Origin: Solirubrobacter ginsenosidimutans
GTDB taxonomy: Bacteria; Actinomycetota; Thermoleophilia; Solirubrobacterales; Solirubrobacteraceae
DNA length: 64,000 nt
Reading direction: 5' to 3'
NCBI RefSeq assembly: GCF_027587205.1
Contig: NZ_JAPDOD010000046.1
Location: forward strand, 1 to 64,000
This document shows positions 18,277 to 27,231 of the stretch, piece by piece. The notes beneath the pieces were generated by a model. That model worked only from the letters and a program-made list of their open reading frames with translations. It was not told the origin of the DNA and did not search any database. The position numbers and the translations under genes are program-made. Position 1 is the first letter of the stretch. Each line of letters starts with the position of its first letter.

Positions 18277-18971
18277 GCCTCCCGGAAGCGGTAGCCCTGG
18301 CCCGGGACGGTCAGGATCAGGCTCGGCTCCTCCGGGCGGGGCTCGAGCTTCTCGCGCAGGTGGCGGATGTGGACGTCGATCGCGCGCGGATCGCGGTAGG
18401 CGGAGTCGCCCCAGATCGCGCGCAGCAGCTCCTGGCGGTTGAACGCGTAGCCGGGACGCGACATCAGGCAGCCCAGCAGCTCGAACTCGCTGAAGGTGAG
18501 CCGCACCGGGTTCTCTTCCATCGTCACGCGCCGCAGGTCACGGTCGAGCATGACCGGGCCGACGCGCAGGTTGCCCTCGACGACGCGGCCCTGCGCGCGG
18601 CGCAGGACGGCGCGGATGCGGCTGCGCAGCTCGGCGAGGCCGAACGGCTTGGTGACGTAGTCGTCCGCGCCCGCCTCCAGGCCCTGGACCGCGTCGGCCT
18701 CCGAGTCCAGCGCGGTGAGCATGATGATCGGCACCACGTCACGCCGGCTGCGCAGCATGCGGGCGACGTCGTAGCCCGTGGGGCCGGCGCCGAGCGCGAC
18801 GTCGAGCAGCACAACGTCGAACGATCGCTCCTGCGCTGCGTCGAGCGCTGTCTCGCCGTCGCCGACGGCCGTCACGCGATGGCCTTCGCGCTCGAAGGAG
18901 CGCGTCAGCATCTCCCGCAACGGGCGGTCGTCGTCGACCAGCAGAATGTCCAAAGCGGTGGATGCCTGCAC
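18273..18971 (-). CDS. OmpR-family response regulator
   Basis: 232 residues from GTG 18971. Receiver: ILLVDDDRPLRE, phospho-acceptor D57 (VVLLDVALGAGPTG), MLTALDSEADAVQGLEAGADDYVTKPFGLAELRSRIRAVLRR. Winged helix: LTFSEFELLGCLM, RQELLRAIWGDSAYRDPRAIDVHIRHLREKLE, VPGQGYRFRE. It is very close to the regulator at 9575-10264, so the two pairs arose by duplication. It is divergent from the FAD oxidoreductase gene across about 100 bases, which could hold its binding sites. Confidence 0.92.
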   Translation of the reverse strand: MQASTALDILLVDDDRPLREMLTRSFEREGHRVTAVGDGETALDAAQERSFDVVLLDVALGAGPTGYDVARMLRSRRDVVPIIMLTALDSEADAVQGLEAGADDYVTKPFGLAELRSRIRAVLRRAQGRVVEGNLRVGPVMLDRDLRRVTMEENPVRLTFSEFELLGCLMSRPGYAFNRQELLRAIWGDSAYRDPRAIDVHIRHLREKLEPRPEEPSLILTVPGQGYRFREA

Positions 18972-19071
18972 GGCCGGAGAGGTTAGAGGTTGTGAGCTCC
19001 TGGGCTTAAGGCCTGTTAGCGGCCTTTAGCAACGCGCGGGAAACGCTCGGGATCTGGGCAAGGTGATGCCC

Positions 19072-20589
19072 ATGTCCACCGTTGACTACACGCCGACCGA
19101 CGCACCGCGTCGATCCCGGCCTGAGAAGCCGGTCGCCGTCCTTGGCGGCGGCCCCGCCGGCCTCACGGCTGGATACCTCCTTGCGAAGGAGGGGCGCCCC
19201 GTCATCGTGTTCGAGGCGGAGGACCAGGTCGGCGGCATCGCCAAGACCGAAGTCCGTGACGGATACCGGTTCGATCTCGGCGGCCACCGCTTCTTCACCA
19301 AGGTCAAAGAGGTCGACGACCTCTGGCACGAGGTGATGAAGGAGGAGTTCCTCAAGCGCCCGCGCATGTCGCGGATCTACTGGCGCGGGAAGTTCCTCGA
19401 TTACCCGCTCAACGGTCGCGACGTGATCAAGAAGCTCGGCCCGGTCGAGCTCACGCGTTGTCTGCTGTCCTACGCCTGGGCCGCGGTCACGCCCAAGGGC
19501 CGCGAGGACAACCTCGAGCAGTGGGTATCCAACCGCTTCGGCAAGCGGCTCTACCAGCACTTCTTCATGTCCTACACCGAGAAGGTGTGGGGCGTGCCGG
19601 CCAGCGAGGTGCGCGCCGAGTGGGCCGCGCAGCGCATCAAGGGCCTGTCGTTCTTCACGGCCGCCAAGACCGCGTTCTTCGGCAACGGCGACAACAAGAT
19701 CAAGTCGCTGATCAACGAGTTCCACTACCCGCGCTTCGGCCCGGGGCAGATGTGGGAGACGATGGCCGACGAGATCATCGCCAACGGCGGCGAGGTCCGG
19801 ATGAACTCGCCCGTCACCAAGCTCGAGGTCCGTGACGGCAAGATCGTCGCGCTCGAGGCCGGCGGCGAGCGGATCGAGCCGTCGGAGGTCATCTCGTCGC
19901 TGCCGCTGCGGGCGACGGTCGGCCTGTCCGGCGCGGCCGCGAGCGGTGCGGTCCAGGCCGCGGCGCAGGGCCTGCGCTACCGCGACTTCCTGACGATCTC
20001 GCTGATCATCGACGGCGAGGACCTCTTCCCGGACAACTGGATCTACATCCACGATCCGAGCGTCGAGGTCGGCCGCATCCAGAACTTCCGCTCGTGGTCG
20101 CCGTGGATGGTCCCGGACCAGTCCAAGGCCTCGATCGGCATGGAGTACTTCTGCTTCAAGGGCGACGAGCTGTGGGAGTCCTCCGACGAGGACCTCGTGG
20201 AGCTCGCCAAGCGCGAGATCGAGCAGCTCGGCCTGGCCAAGGCCGCGAAGGTCGAGCGCGGGTTCGTCACGCGCGTCCCGAAGGCCTACCCGATGTACGA
20301 CGCCGACTACTCCGAGCGCGTCGACGTCATCAAGAACTGGCTCGCCGGCATCTCGAACATCCAGCAGGTCGGCCGCAACGGCCTGCACCGGTACAACAAC
20401 TCGGACCACTCGATGCTCACCGCCATGCGCGCGGTGGACAACGTGATGACGGGTTCGAAGCATGACCTGTGGTCGATCAACGCCGAGTCGGCGTACCACG
20501 AGGAGCATCAGGAGCCGGAGCAGCCGTATAAGCGGGTTCCGTCGACCCAGTACGAGCGCGAGCCCCTGCACGAGGAGGCCGCCGCTTAG
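19072..20589 (+). CDS. NAD(P)/FAD-dependent oxidoreductase (UDP-galactopyranose mutase/amine oxidase-like)
   Basis: 505 residues. The start at ATG 19072 is preferred because AAGG at 19060-19063 is well spaced; GTG 19063 and ATG 19066 are in frame. The N-terminal Rossmann motif VAVLGGGPAGLTAGYLLAKEG (about 21-41) and EAEDQVGGIAKTEVRDGYRFDLGGHRFF are typical of the FAD protein family related to protoporphyrinogen oxidase and UDP-galactopyranose mutase. The C-terminus closes the FAD site (ISNIQQVGRNGLHRYNNSDHSMLTAM). Members usually sit with glycan genes and act on sugars or lipids, but this substrate is unknown. Confidence 0.85.
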   Translation: MSTVDYTPTDAPRRSRPEKPVAVLGGGPAGLTAGYLLAKEGRPVIVFEAEDQVGGIAKTEVRDGYRFDLGGHRFFTKVKEVDDLWHEVMKEEFLKRPRMSRIYWRGKFLDYPLNGRDVIKKLGPVELTRCLLSYAWAAVTPKGREDNLEQWVSNRFGKRLYQHFFMSYTEKVWGVPASEVRAEWAAQRIKGLSFFTAAKTAFFGNGDNKIKSLINEFHYPRFGPGQMWETMADEIIANGGEVRMNSPVTKLEVRDGKIVALEAGGERIEPSEVISSLPLRATVGLSGAAASGAVQAAAQGLRYRDFLTISLIIDGEDLFPDNWIYIHDPSVEVGRIQNFRSWSPWMVPDQSKASIGMEYFCFKGDELWESSDEDLVELAKREIEQLGLAKAAKVERGFVTRVPKAYPMYDADYSERVDVIKNWLAGISNIQQVGRNGLHRYNNSDHSMLTAMRAVDNVMTGSKHDLWSINAESAYHEEHQEPEQPYKRVPSTQYEREPLHEEAAA

Positions 20590-20594
20590 GCGGA

Positions 20595-20608
20595 CGGACA
20601 TATGTCCG
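20595..20608. promoter_or_regulatory. 14-bp perfect palindrome
   Basis: CGGACATATGTCCG lies six bases after the oxidoreductase stop codon. It could be an operator for the DUF2252 gene downstream or part of a 3' structure. No regulator is assigned. Confidence 0.35.
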
Positions 20609-20711
20609 ATTGGCTGCCGTCCAGAGCGCTGCCATTCTGATCAAACGCTTACGGAGGGCGTTCGGACAGATTGCATCTCACGGAGGGGGCAGCGGAAGGA
20701 TTCGCCGATTT

Positions 20712-20744
20712 ACGGCCACGTCAATGACGTGGCCGTTTCTCGTT
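20712..20744 (+). terminator. Intrinsic terminator between oxidoreductase and DUF2252 genes
   Basis: ACGGCCACGT at 20712-20721 pairs with ACGTGGCCGT at 20727-20736 around a CAATG loop, and the sequence continues TTTCTCGTT. It lies 123 bases after the oxidoreductase stop and 25 bases before the DUF2252 start, so it should separate the two transcripts. Confidence 0.7.
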
Positions 20745-20768
20745 AAGGGGCGGCCATGATGGGTCGCG

Positions 20769-22106
20769 ATGCCCGATCTCTCCGACCTCGCCGACGCGTC
20801 TGACGCCTCGCGCCAGGACCACATCGTCGCGGTCCTCGTCGACGCCTTCGAGCACCTGATCGAGCGCGACCCGCGCGCCTTCCGCGGCAAGTTCCGCAAG
20901 ATGGCCGCCGATCCGTTCGCGTTCTACCGCGGCAGCGCGGCGCTGTTCTACTCCGATGTCGCGCGGCTCGACGACCCATGGGTGGACGACGCCACATCGC
21001 GCGTCTGGATCCAGGGCGACCTGCACGCCGAGAATTACGGGACCTACATGGACTCCGCCGGCGTGCTCGTCTTCGACGTCAACGACTTCGACGAGGCCTA
21101 CCTCGGGCACTACACGTGGGACCTGCAGCGGATGGCCGCGTCGGTGGCGCTGCTCGGGTTCCGCAAGGCGTTGAGCGACGCGAGCATCGGTCGGCTCATC
21201 GAGACGTATGCGCGGGCGTACGTGCAGACGGTGCGGCTGTTCGCCACCTCGGAGGTCGATCGCGACTTCCGGCTGACCCTGGACAACACCGAGGGGCCGC
21301 TGCGGACGGTGCTGCAGACGGCGCGGCTGGCGACGCGCCTGAACCTGCTGGACGTGATGACGGCCATCGAGGACGGCGATCGCCGGCTCGCGCTGGTGCC
21401 GGAGGCGCGGGAGCTCGATCAGGCCGAGAAGGACGCGGTGCTCGGCGCCTACGCGGAGTACCTGGACACGATCCCGGAGGCCAAGCGCCAGCACTCGATC
21501 TCGTATGAGGTCAAGGACATCGTCGGGCGCAGCGGGTTCGGGATCGGCTCGGCGGGGCTGCGCGCGTACACCCTGCTGGTCGAGGGGCGCACGCAGGCGC
21601 TGGAGAACGACGTCGTCCTGTCGATGAAGCAGGCGCAGACGCCCGCGGTGTCGCGGATCGTGCGCGACGAGCGGATCCGGGCGTACTTCGAGCACGAGGG
21701 CCACCGCACGGCGGTCTCCCAGGGCGCGCTGCAGGCCCACGCGGACCCGTGGGTGGGCTGGTGCTCGCTCGACGGCGTCGGCCAGGTCATCAAGGAGCTC
21801 TCGCCCTACGAGGCCGACCTCAACTGGGACGCCGTGACCGAGATGGACGAGCTGATCCCGCTGGTGCGCGACCTGGGGCGGGCGACGGCGAAGGTCCACT
21901 GCGTCTCAGACGTCGGCAACGAGCATCCGCTGGTGGACGTCAACGTCGAGGCCAAGATCAGCGCGGTGATCGGTGACCGCGAGGACGAGTTCGCCGCGTC
22001 GCTGGCGGCGTGGGGCGCGGACTACGGCCGGCTGGCGCGCGAGGACCACCGCCGCTTCGTCGACGCGTTCCGCAACGGGATGATCCGCGGCGTCGAGTCC
22101 GACTAA
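20769..22106 (+). CDS. DUF2252 family protein (kinase-like fold)
   Basis: 445 residues matching the DUF2252 family: DPFAFYRGSAALFYSD (about 48-63), IQGDLHAENYGTYMD (about 81-95) and VLVFDVNDFDEAYLGHYTWDLQRMAAS (about 99-125). The HGD/D-N-D arrangement resembles aminoglycoside-phosphotransferase and protein-kinase catalytic loops, so a small-molecule kinase activity is possible but unproven. It has no signal peptide or membrane helix. It ends 3 bases into the antisense end of the PQQ-type dehydrogenase gene (convergent). Confidence 0.88.
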   Translation: MPDLSDLADASDASRQDHIVAVLVDAFEHLIERDPRAFRGKFRKMAADPFAFYRGSAALFYSDVARLDDPWVDDATSRVWIQGDLHAENYGTYMDSAGVLVFDVNDFDEAYLGHYTWDLQRMAASVALLGFRKALSDASIGRLIETYARAYVQTVRLFATSEVDRDFRLTLDNTEGPLRTVLQTARLATRLNLLDVMTAIEDGDRRLALVPEARELDQAEKDAVLGAYAEYLDTIPEAKRQHSISYEVKDIVGRSGFGIGSAGLRAYTLLVEGRTQALENDVVLSMKQAQTPAVSRIVRDERIRAYFEHEGHRTAVSQGALQAHADPWVGWCSLDGVGQVIKELSPYEADLNWDAVTEMDELIPLVRDLGRATAKVHCVSDVGNEHPLVDVNVEAKISAVIGDREDEFAASLAAWGADYGRLAREDHRRFVDAFRNGMIRGVESD

Positions 22107-23941
22107 CGGCTGACCCGCACGCTCTGGTTGAGCAGGCGGGTGTTGCCGGCGGCGTCCTTGGCCTCGATCCGGACCGCGACGGTGCGAGCGCGGCTCGTCG
22201 TGCGCCGCAGCTTGACCACGAGGCGGGTGCCGGGCACGAGCCGCGCGGTGGTGCCGCGGAAGCCCGTGGCGCTGATCGTCGCCCGGCAGGCCTCGTCGGT
22301 CCGCAGGGCGACGGACAGATAGCCGCGGCGGGCGAGCGAGTTCAGGCCGGTGACGCGCATGGAGACCGCGCACGGGCGCACGTCGGCGAGGGGGAAGACC
22401 CCGGGCGCGGGCGCCGAGAACGGCGTCGTCGTCGCCTCGGGGGTGGGTGAGGCGGTCGCCTCGGCGGTGGCGGTCGCCGTCGGCTCGGCGGTGGCGGTGG
22501 GCTGCGCGGTTGCCGTCGCCGTCGCGGTCGGCGACGGTGAGGCGGTGGCCGTGGCGGTGGCCGTTGGCGTGGCCGTGACCGTTGGCGTTGGCGTTGTCGT
22601 GGCGGTGGCCGTAGCGGTCGCGGTCGGCGTTGCGGTCGCGGTCGGCGTTGCCGTCGCGGTTGCGGTCGCGGTCGCGGTCGGCGTTGCCGTCGCGGTTGCC
22701 GTCGCCGTCGCAGTGACGGTCGCCGTCGCCGTGGCCGTGACGGTGGGCGTGGCCGTTGCCGTCGCGGTGGCCGTCGGCGTCGCGGTCACTGTTGGCGTGG
22801 CCGTCGCGGTCGGCGTCGGCGTGGGCGTCGGGGTGACGGTCGTGCACGGCGTCGGGGTGCCGTCGGTGATCCGGGAGACGCTCCCGCTGAGCGAGACGAC
22901 GAGGACGCGGCCGCAGGCGTCTTCGCCGATGCCCGCCAGGCCGCCCACGCTGAGGCCGGCCGTGGCGTCGCTCGCCGGCGCCGAGAGGTTGACCGAGCGA
23001 AGCGCCGTGGAGCAGTTGTCGCCGTAGATGTATCTCCCCGCCAGCGACGGGAGGCCCGGGTCGCGGACCACGACGCCGCCGACGATCGCGCAGAAGCCAT
23101 CCGGGGAGTGGCTCTTCTCGACGACGGGGTCGGTGGTCGTCACGCCATTGCAACCCGGGTCGCTGCGGTACGCGTGCGCGCCTTCGCGGCACGGCCAGCC
23201 GTAGTTGGCGGCGAGGCCGACGTTGATCTCCTCCCACAGGCCCTGGCCGACGTCGGCGATGATGATCGTCCCGTCCGGCGCGAACGAGAAGCGGAACGGG
23301 TTGCGCAGTCCGCGCGCGAGTTGCTCGACGGTCGCGGGCGCCGCCGGATCGAGGCGGAGCAGCTTGCCGAGCCGCGACCCGTCGTCCTGCGAGTGGCCGT
23401 ACTGGTTGTTGCTCCCTCCGCCGTCGCCGGTCGCCAGCCAGAGCTTGCCGTCGGGCCCCACGGCGACCGTGCCGCCGTTGTGGTTGGCCGCATCGGTGTG
23501 CGGGATGGCGATCAGCAGCCGTCCGGAATCGGGGTCGGCGAGGTTGGGGTTCGCCGCGGAGCGCCGGTACTCCCAGACCTGGATCTCACCCACCGGCGAG
23601 ACCGCGGTCAGGTAGACGTAGAACTTGCCCGAGGTCGCGTAGTCGGGGGCGAAGGCGATCGAGAGCAGCCCGCGCTCGCTGTCGGAGGACCGGGTCTTCG
23701 ACGTCAGGTCCAGGAACGGCGCCGTCTGGACGACGCCGTCGACGATCAGCCGCACCCGACCGCCCTTTTCGGTCACGAACACCCGCGACGGCTCGCTCGC
23801 GGGCGCGGCGGCGTACGTCGGCGTCGAGAACGTCCCGAGCGTCACCAGCGACGGCGCCGCCTGCGCCGGGGCGGCGAACGCCAAGGCGAACAGCAGCGCG
23901 AGCCAGCCCGCGCGAACGTCAGTGATCCGCCACGTGCCCAT
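22103..23941 (-). CDS. Secreted PQQ-type sugar dehydrogenase with Thr-Ala/Pro repeat stalk
   Basis: 612 residues from ATG 23941 (an upstream in-frame start at 23992 lies inside the rhodanese gene). A signal peptide (WLALLFALAFAAPAQA) precedes a six-bladed GSDH/soluble glucose dehydrogenase-like propeller (about 30-365: VFVTEKGGRVRLI, ERGLLSIAFAPDY, HNGGTVAVGPDGKLWLATGDGG, LRNPFRFSFAPDGTIIIADVGQ, NYGWPCREG). A stalk of about 140 residues of Thr-Ala and Thr-Pro dipeptides follows, then a beta-rich C-terminal domain of about 100 residues. It likely oxidises aldoses outside the cell, with the stalk spanning the wall and perhaps glycosylated. The start overlaps the rhodanese gene by 23 bases. Confidence 0.85.
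   Translation of the reverse strand: MGTWRITDVRAGWLALLFALAFAAPAQAAPSLVTLGTFSTPTYAAAPASEPSRVFVTEKGGRVRLIVDGVVQTAPFLDLTSKTRSSDSERGLLSIAFAPDYATSGKFYVYLTAVSPVGEIQVWEYRRSAANPNLADPDSGRLLIAIPHTDAANHNGGTVAVGPDGKLWLATGDGGGSNNQYGHSQDDGSRLGKLLRLDPAAPATVEQLARGLRNPFRFSFAPDGTIIIADVGQGLWEEINVGLAANYGWPCREGAHAYRSDPGCNGVTTTDPVVEKSHSPDGFCAIVGGVVVRDPGLPSLAGRYIYGDNCSTALRSVNLSAPASDATAGLSVGGLAGIGEDACGRVLVVSLSGSVSRITDGTPTPCTTVTPTPTPTPTATATPTVTATPTATATATATPTVTATATATVTATATATATATPTATATATATATPTATATPTATATATATTTPTPTVTATPTATATATASPSPTATATATAQPTATAEPTATATAEATASPTPEATTTPFSAPAPGVFPLADVRPCAVSMRVTGLNSLARRGYLSVALRTDEACRATISATGFRGTTARLVPGTRLVVKLRRTTSRARTVAVRIEAKDAAGNTRLLNQSVRVSR
22430..22845. repeat. Hexanucleotide-periodic low-complexity tract
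   Basis: About 415 bases in which near-repeats of 6 bases (plus strand GTCGCG/GTTGCC/GTGGCC type) encode alternating Thr-Ala and Thr-Pro on the minus strand. Third positions vary but the amino-acid pattern is kept, so it is maintained as a protein repeat while remaining prone to length change. Confidence 0.9.
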
Positions 23942-24245
23942 CGTCAGGCTCGAGCGGCCGGCCCTGCGCGGCCCACTCGACCAGCCCACCACTCATCGTG
24001 TACGCGTCATACCCCGCGCGGCGAAACGCGTTGGCGGCCATCGCCGAGCGCCCGCCCACGCGGCAGTAGAAGACCACCGGCGTGTCGCGGTGGATCGTCT
24101 CGGCCTGCGCGGTCAACTCGCCCATCGTCAAGAACCGCGCGCCGGGGATCCGGCCCGCCTCCCACTCGTAGTCCTCGCGGATGTCGATCAGCTGGATCGA
24201 CCCCTCCCGCTGCAGCTCGGCCACCCGCTCGGGCGAGACATCCAT
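23919..24245 (-). CDS. Single-domain rhodanese-like sulfurtransferase
   Basis: 108 residues from ATG 24245, the point where rhodanese homology begins (DVSPERVAELQREGSIQLIDIREDYEWEAGRIPGA). The active-site loop is CRVGGRS with catalytic C61 in VVFYCRVGGRSAMAANAFRRAGYD, followed by the family end GGLVEWAAQG. It is a cytoplasmic, GlpE/PspE-like enzyme that would carry a persulfide. It is divergent from the sugar-lactone oxidase with only 25 bases between starts, and its 3' end overlaps the start of the PQQ-type dehydrogenase. Confidence 0.9.
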   Translation of the reverse strand: MDVSPERVAELQREGSIQLIDIREDYEWEAGRIPGARFLTMGELTAQAETIHRDTPVVFYCRVGGRSAMAANAFRRAGYDAYTMSGGLVEWAAQGRPLEPDDGHVADH

Positions 24246-24270
24246 CACGCGCACGGTACCTTCCGACAGC

Positions 24271-25530
24271 GTGGAATGGGTCAATTGGTCCGGCTCCCAA
24301 CGCGCCACTCCGCAGCAGATCGCGGCGCCGCGGTCACGCCACGAGCTGGCGCAGCTGATCGCCACGGCGCCCGGGCCGATCCGCGTCGCGGGCGCCGGCC
24401 ACTCCTTCAGCGCGGGTGCGGTCACCGAAGGCACGCTGCTGCGCCTGGACGCGCTGGACCGCGTCCTCGACGCCGAGGACGGTCTCGTCCGCGTCGAGGC
24501 CGGCATCCGCCTCAAGGCGCTCTCGCGGGAGCTGTACGCACGCGGTCTGGCGATGCCCAACCTCGGCGACATCGACGCGCAGTCGCTGGCGGGCGCCCTT
24601 GCCACCGGCACCCACGGCACCGGCACCAAGCTCCCGAACCTCTCTGGGCAAGTCGTCAGCGTCGAGCTGATCGGCGCCGACGGCCGCGAACACACCGTCG
24701 ACGGCGGCGACGAGCTGCGAGCCGCGCGGGTCAGCCTCGGTGCACTGGGCGTCATCGCCGCGGTCACGCTGCGCTGTGTGCCCGCGTTCCGCCTCCGTCA
24801 CACCGACAAGCCCGAACCGCTCGAGGCCGTCCTGGACGAGCTGCAGGAGCGCGCCGACGCCCACGACCACTTCGAGTTCTGGACGTTCCCGCACGCCGGC
24901 GTCGCGCTCACCCGCACGCTGGACCGCACGGAGGACCCGCCGAACCGGCCGGGCAAGACGAGCGCGTACGTCAGCGACGTCGTGATGGACAACCACGCCT
25001 TCCGCGCGCTCAACGAGATCGCCAAGCGCTTCCCGGGCACGATCCCGCGCCTGAACCGCTTCGCCTCCGCCGTCGCCTCGCAGCGCGAGCGGGTGGACTG
25101 GTCGTACGCGATCTTCGCCTCCGAGCGGCTCGTGCGCTTCGAGGAGATGGAGTACGGCGTCCCGCGCGAGCACGCCGTCGCGGCCGTCCGGGCGGCCCGG
25201 GCCGCGCTCGAGCGCCACGCGGTCAGCTTCCCGATCGAGCTGCGCTTCACGGCGGCCGACGACGCGCTGCTCTCACCCGCCCACGGCCGCGACAGCGCGT
25301 TCGTCGCCATGCACGTCTTCCAGGGCATGGAGTACGAGCCGGCGTTCCGGGAGGTCGAGGCGGCGCTGTCGGAGCTCGGCGGGCGCCCGCACTGGGGCAA
25401 GCGCTCGTTCCTCGACCACACGGCGTTCGCCGCACGCTACCCGCGCTGGGAGGACTTCCAGCGCATCCGCGCCGATTTCGACCCGGAGGGCCGGTTCGCC
25501 AACGCATGGCTGCGCGACGTGCTGGGATGA
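24271..25530 (+). CDS. FAD-linked sugar-1,4-lactone oxidase (D-arabinono/L-gulono type)
   Basis: 419 residues from GTG 24271, which gives the family-typical start VEWVNWSGSQRATP; longer in-frame starts run into the rhodanese gene. The FAD-binding PCMH domain holds VAGAGHSFS with H44 as probable covalent FAD attachment, NLGDIDAQSLAGALATGTHGTG and ARVSLGALGVIAAVTLRC. The C-terminal ALO domain ends with the expected HWGKRSF and DPEGRFANAWLRDVLG. It should oxidise an aldonolactone with O2 or another acceptor. It is followed after a few bases by a cupin gene. Confidence 0.92.
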   Translation: MEWVNWSGSQRATPQQIAAPRSRHELAQLIATAPGPIRVAGAGHSFSAGAVTEGTLLRLDALDRVLDAEDGLVRVEAGIRLKALSRELYARGLAMPNLGDIDAQSLAGALATGTHGTGTKLPNLSGQVVSVELIGADGREHTVDGGDELRAARVSLGALGVIAAVTLRCVPAFRLRHTDKPEPLEAVLDELQERADAHDHFEFWTFPHAGVALTRTLDRTEDPPNRPGKTSAYVSDVVMDNHAFRALNEIAKRFPGTIPRLNRFASAVASQRERVDWSYAIFASERLVRFEEMEYGVPREHAVAAVRAARAALERHAVSFPIELRFTAADDALLSPAHGRDSAFVAMHVFQGMEYEPAFREVEAALSELGGRPHWGKRSFLDHTAFAARYPRWEDFQRIRADFDPEGRFANAWLRDVLG

Positions 25531-25534
25531 CGCG

Positions 25535-25996
25535 ATGAAGACGCACAACATCTTCAAGCCGGCGTTCGACTACGACCCGGACGACCCCGACGGCTTCCGC
25601 GCGGGGTGCGACCGGTTCGGCCCGAAGATCGGCGCGAGCCGGATCGGCTGCTCGGTCTACGAGCTGCCGCCCGGGCAGGCGTTGTGCCCGTATCACTACG
25701 AGGGCGACGAGGAGTGGATCGTCGTGCTCGAGGGTCACCCGAGCGTCCGCCACCCGGACGGGACCGACGTGCTGGATCCGGGCGACACGGCGGCCTTCCC
25801 GGTCGGCCCCGAAGGCGCGCACAAGATCTTCAACGCCTCGGGCGAGGTGACCCGGTTCCTGATGCTCTCCACCAAAGACGAGGTCTGGTACACGGTCTAT
25901 CCCGACTCGAACAAAATGCAGGTCGGCAACGGCCGGGAGCGCGCGATGGTCCGCCTCGGCGAGAACCTCGACTACTACGACGGCGAGCTGTCCTAG
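25535..25996 (+). CDS. Cupin-fold protein
   Basis: 153 residues, one small beta-barrel. CPYHYEGDEEWIVVLEGHPSVR (about 51-72) gives H54, E56 or E60 and the first cupin motif, and DPGDTAAFPVGPEGAHKIFN (about 81-100) gives H96 and the second motif, so a metal site is plausible. It starts 4 bases after the lactone oxidase stop and is presumably co-transcribed with it. The TAG stop shares CTAG with the stop of the convergent deaminase gene. Confidence 0.85.
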   Translation: MKTHNIFKPAFDYDPDDPDGFRAGCDRFGPKIGASRIGCSVYELPPGQALCPYHYEGDEEWIVVLEGHPSVRHPDGTDVLDPGDTAAFPVGPEGAHKIFNASGEVTRFLMLSTKDEVWYTVYPDSNKMQVGNGRERAMVRLGENLDYYDGELS

Positions 25997-27174
25997 AGGA
26001 AGGTCTGGCCTTCGCCGCGGTAGGTCGGGACGGTGTCCACGATCTCGTTGCCGGCGATCAGGTGCACGACGTCGAAGCGCTCGCACAGCTCACCCGCCTT
26101 GGCGTGGCGGAACCACACGCGGTCGCCGACCTTCAGTGCGGCGGCCGCCTTGCCTACCAGCGGCGTCTGCACCTCGCCCGCGCCCTCGCGCGAATCGAGC
26201 TTCAACCCCGGCGGGAGCAGCGGGCGCGGCAGCCGGTCGCGGCCCGCGGCGCCCGAAGCCGGATACCCGCCACCGAGCGCGGTGGCCAGCTTCGGGGACG
26301 GCTTGCGGACCACCGGCAGCGCGAACCACGCGGCGGGCGCGGGCTTGAACGCGCGGTAGGTGTCGAAGAGCGTCGGACCGAACAGCCCGCTGCCCGCGGC
26401 GACCTCGGTCACGGCCGGCTCGGCGGCGGTCCGCTCGATCGACCCCGTCCCGCCGCCGTTGACGAACCGCAGCGGCGCGATCGCCCGCACCGCCGCGACG
26501 ATCTCCGCCCGCCGGCGCGCCAACTCCCGCGCGGACAGCGCCTGCAGGATCGGGAGCGCGAGCTGCATTAGCGGCTTCCCGGGCGGACGGTCGCCGACGC
26601 CCGCGATCTGCCCCTCGTAGGACATCACCCCGTCGAGGATCAGTCCCGTTCGCGAGACGATTTCGCTTGCAAGATTTGTCACATGGACCGGATCGTGCAG
26701 CGGCGAGCGCTTCGCTCCGATCGTCATAAGACCGATCCGCCAACCGGCGTCGACGTCGATGCAGACCTTCACCGGACCCCCGCCCGCGGCCGCGATCGCG
26801 TCCAGGTGCTCGGTGCAGTCGACCATCACGGTGACCCGCTCGCGGGCCGAACTGTGCGCCAACTCACGCAACGCTTTCCGGTCCACCGTGGGATAGGCCA
26901 CCACCAGATCATCAGACCCGAATTTGGCCAACCAGAGCGCTTCCGGCAGGGTGAAGCACAGCGTGCCGGTGAACCCGGCAGCCACCGCACGGTCTTGTAG
27001 AGCGCGCACACGCAGGGACTTCGACGCCAGGCGCAACGGGACCCCATGGCCGCGCCGGAGCAGGTCGGCGGCATTGGCGTCGAAGGCGTCCAGATCGATC
27101 ACCGCAAAGGGTGGATCGAGCTGGTGGGTGGCGATATTGAACCGGCTTTGGAGAGGGGTCTGGAGAAAGTTCAC
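25993..27174 (-). CDS. PLP-dependent amino acid deaminase/aldolase (alanine-racemase fold)
   Basis: 393 residues from GTG 27174. The N-terminal alanine-racemase-like barrel carries the PLP lysine in PLRLASKSLRV (K52). The C-terminal domain (about 285-393) has the GGGYPASG and WFRHAKAGELCERFD blocks seen in D-threonine aldolase/D-serine dehydratase-like enzymes, where the HxxxxxC pair binds a metal. It likely acts on a D-amino acid or 3-hydroxy amino acid. It is convergent with the cupin gene. Its divergent upstream region holds the c-di-AMP riboswitch of the wall hydrolase. Confidence 0.87.
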   Translation of the reverse strand: MNFLQTPLQSRFNIATHQLDPPFAVIDLDAFDANAADLLRRGHGVPLRLASKSLRVRALQDRAVAAGFTGTLCFTLPEALWLAKFGSDDLVVAYPTVDRKALRELAHSSARERVTVMVDCTEHLDAIAAAGGGPVKVCIDVDAGWRIGLMTIGAKRSPLHDPVHVTNLASEIVSRTGLILDGVMSYEGQIAGVGDRPPGKPLMQLALPILQALSARELARRRAEIVAAVRAIAPLRFVNGGGTGSIERTAAEPAVTEVAAGSGLFGPTLFDTYRAFKPAPAAWFALPVVRKPSPKLATALGGGYPASGAAGRDRLPRPLLPPGLKLDSREGAGEVQTPLVGKAAAALKVGDRVWFRHAKAGELCERFDVVHLIAGNEIVDTVPTYRGEGQTFL

Positions 27175-27231
27175 CCGAATCGGGGAGGCTATCCGCTGCG
27201 AGATCAGCTACAGTCCCGGCCGGAACACGGG

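Noticed and set aside
19006..20601. A 531-residue minus-strand open frame
   Set aside because: It is a shadow of the FAD oxidoreductase, whose Rossmann and FAD motifs are on the plus strand.
22350..23027. A plus-strand frame of Val/Ala repeats (VAVAVGVAV)
   Set aside because: It is the complement of the Thr-Ala repeat tract of the secreted dehydrogenase, with no ribosome binding site and no sense outside the repeat.
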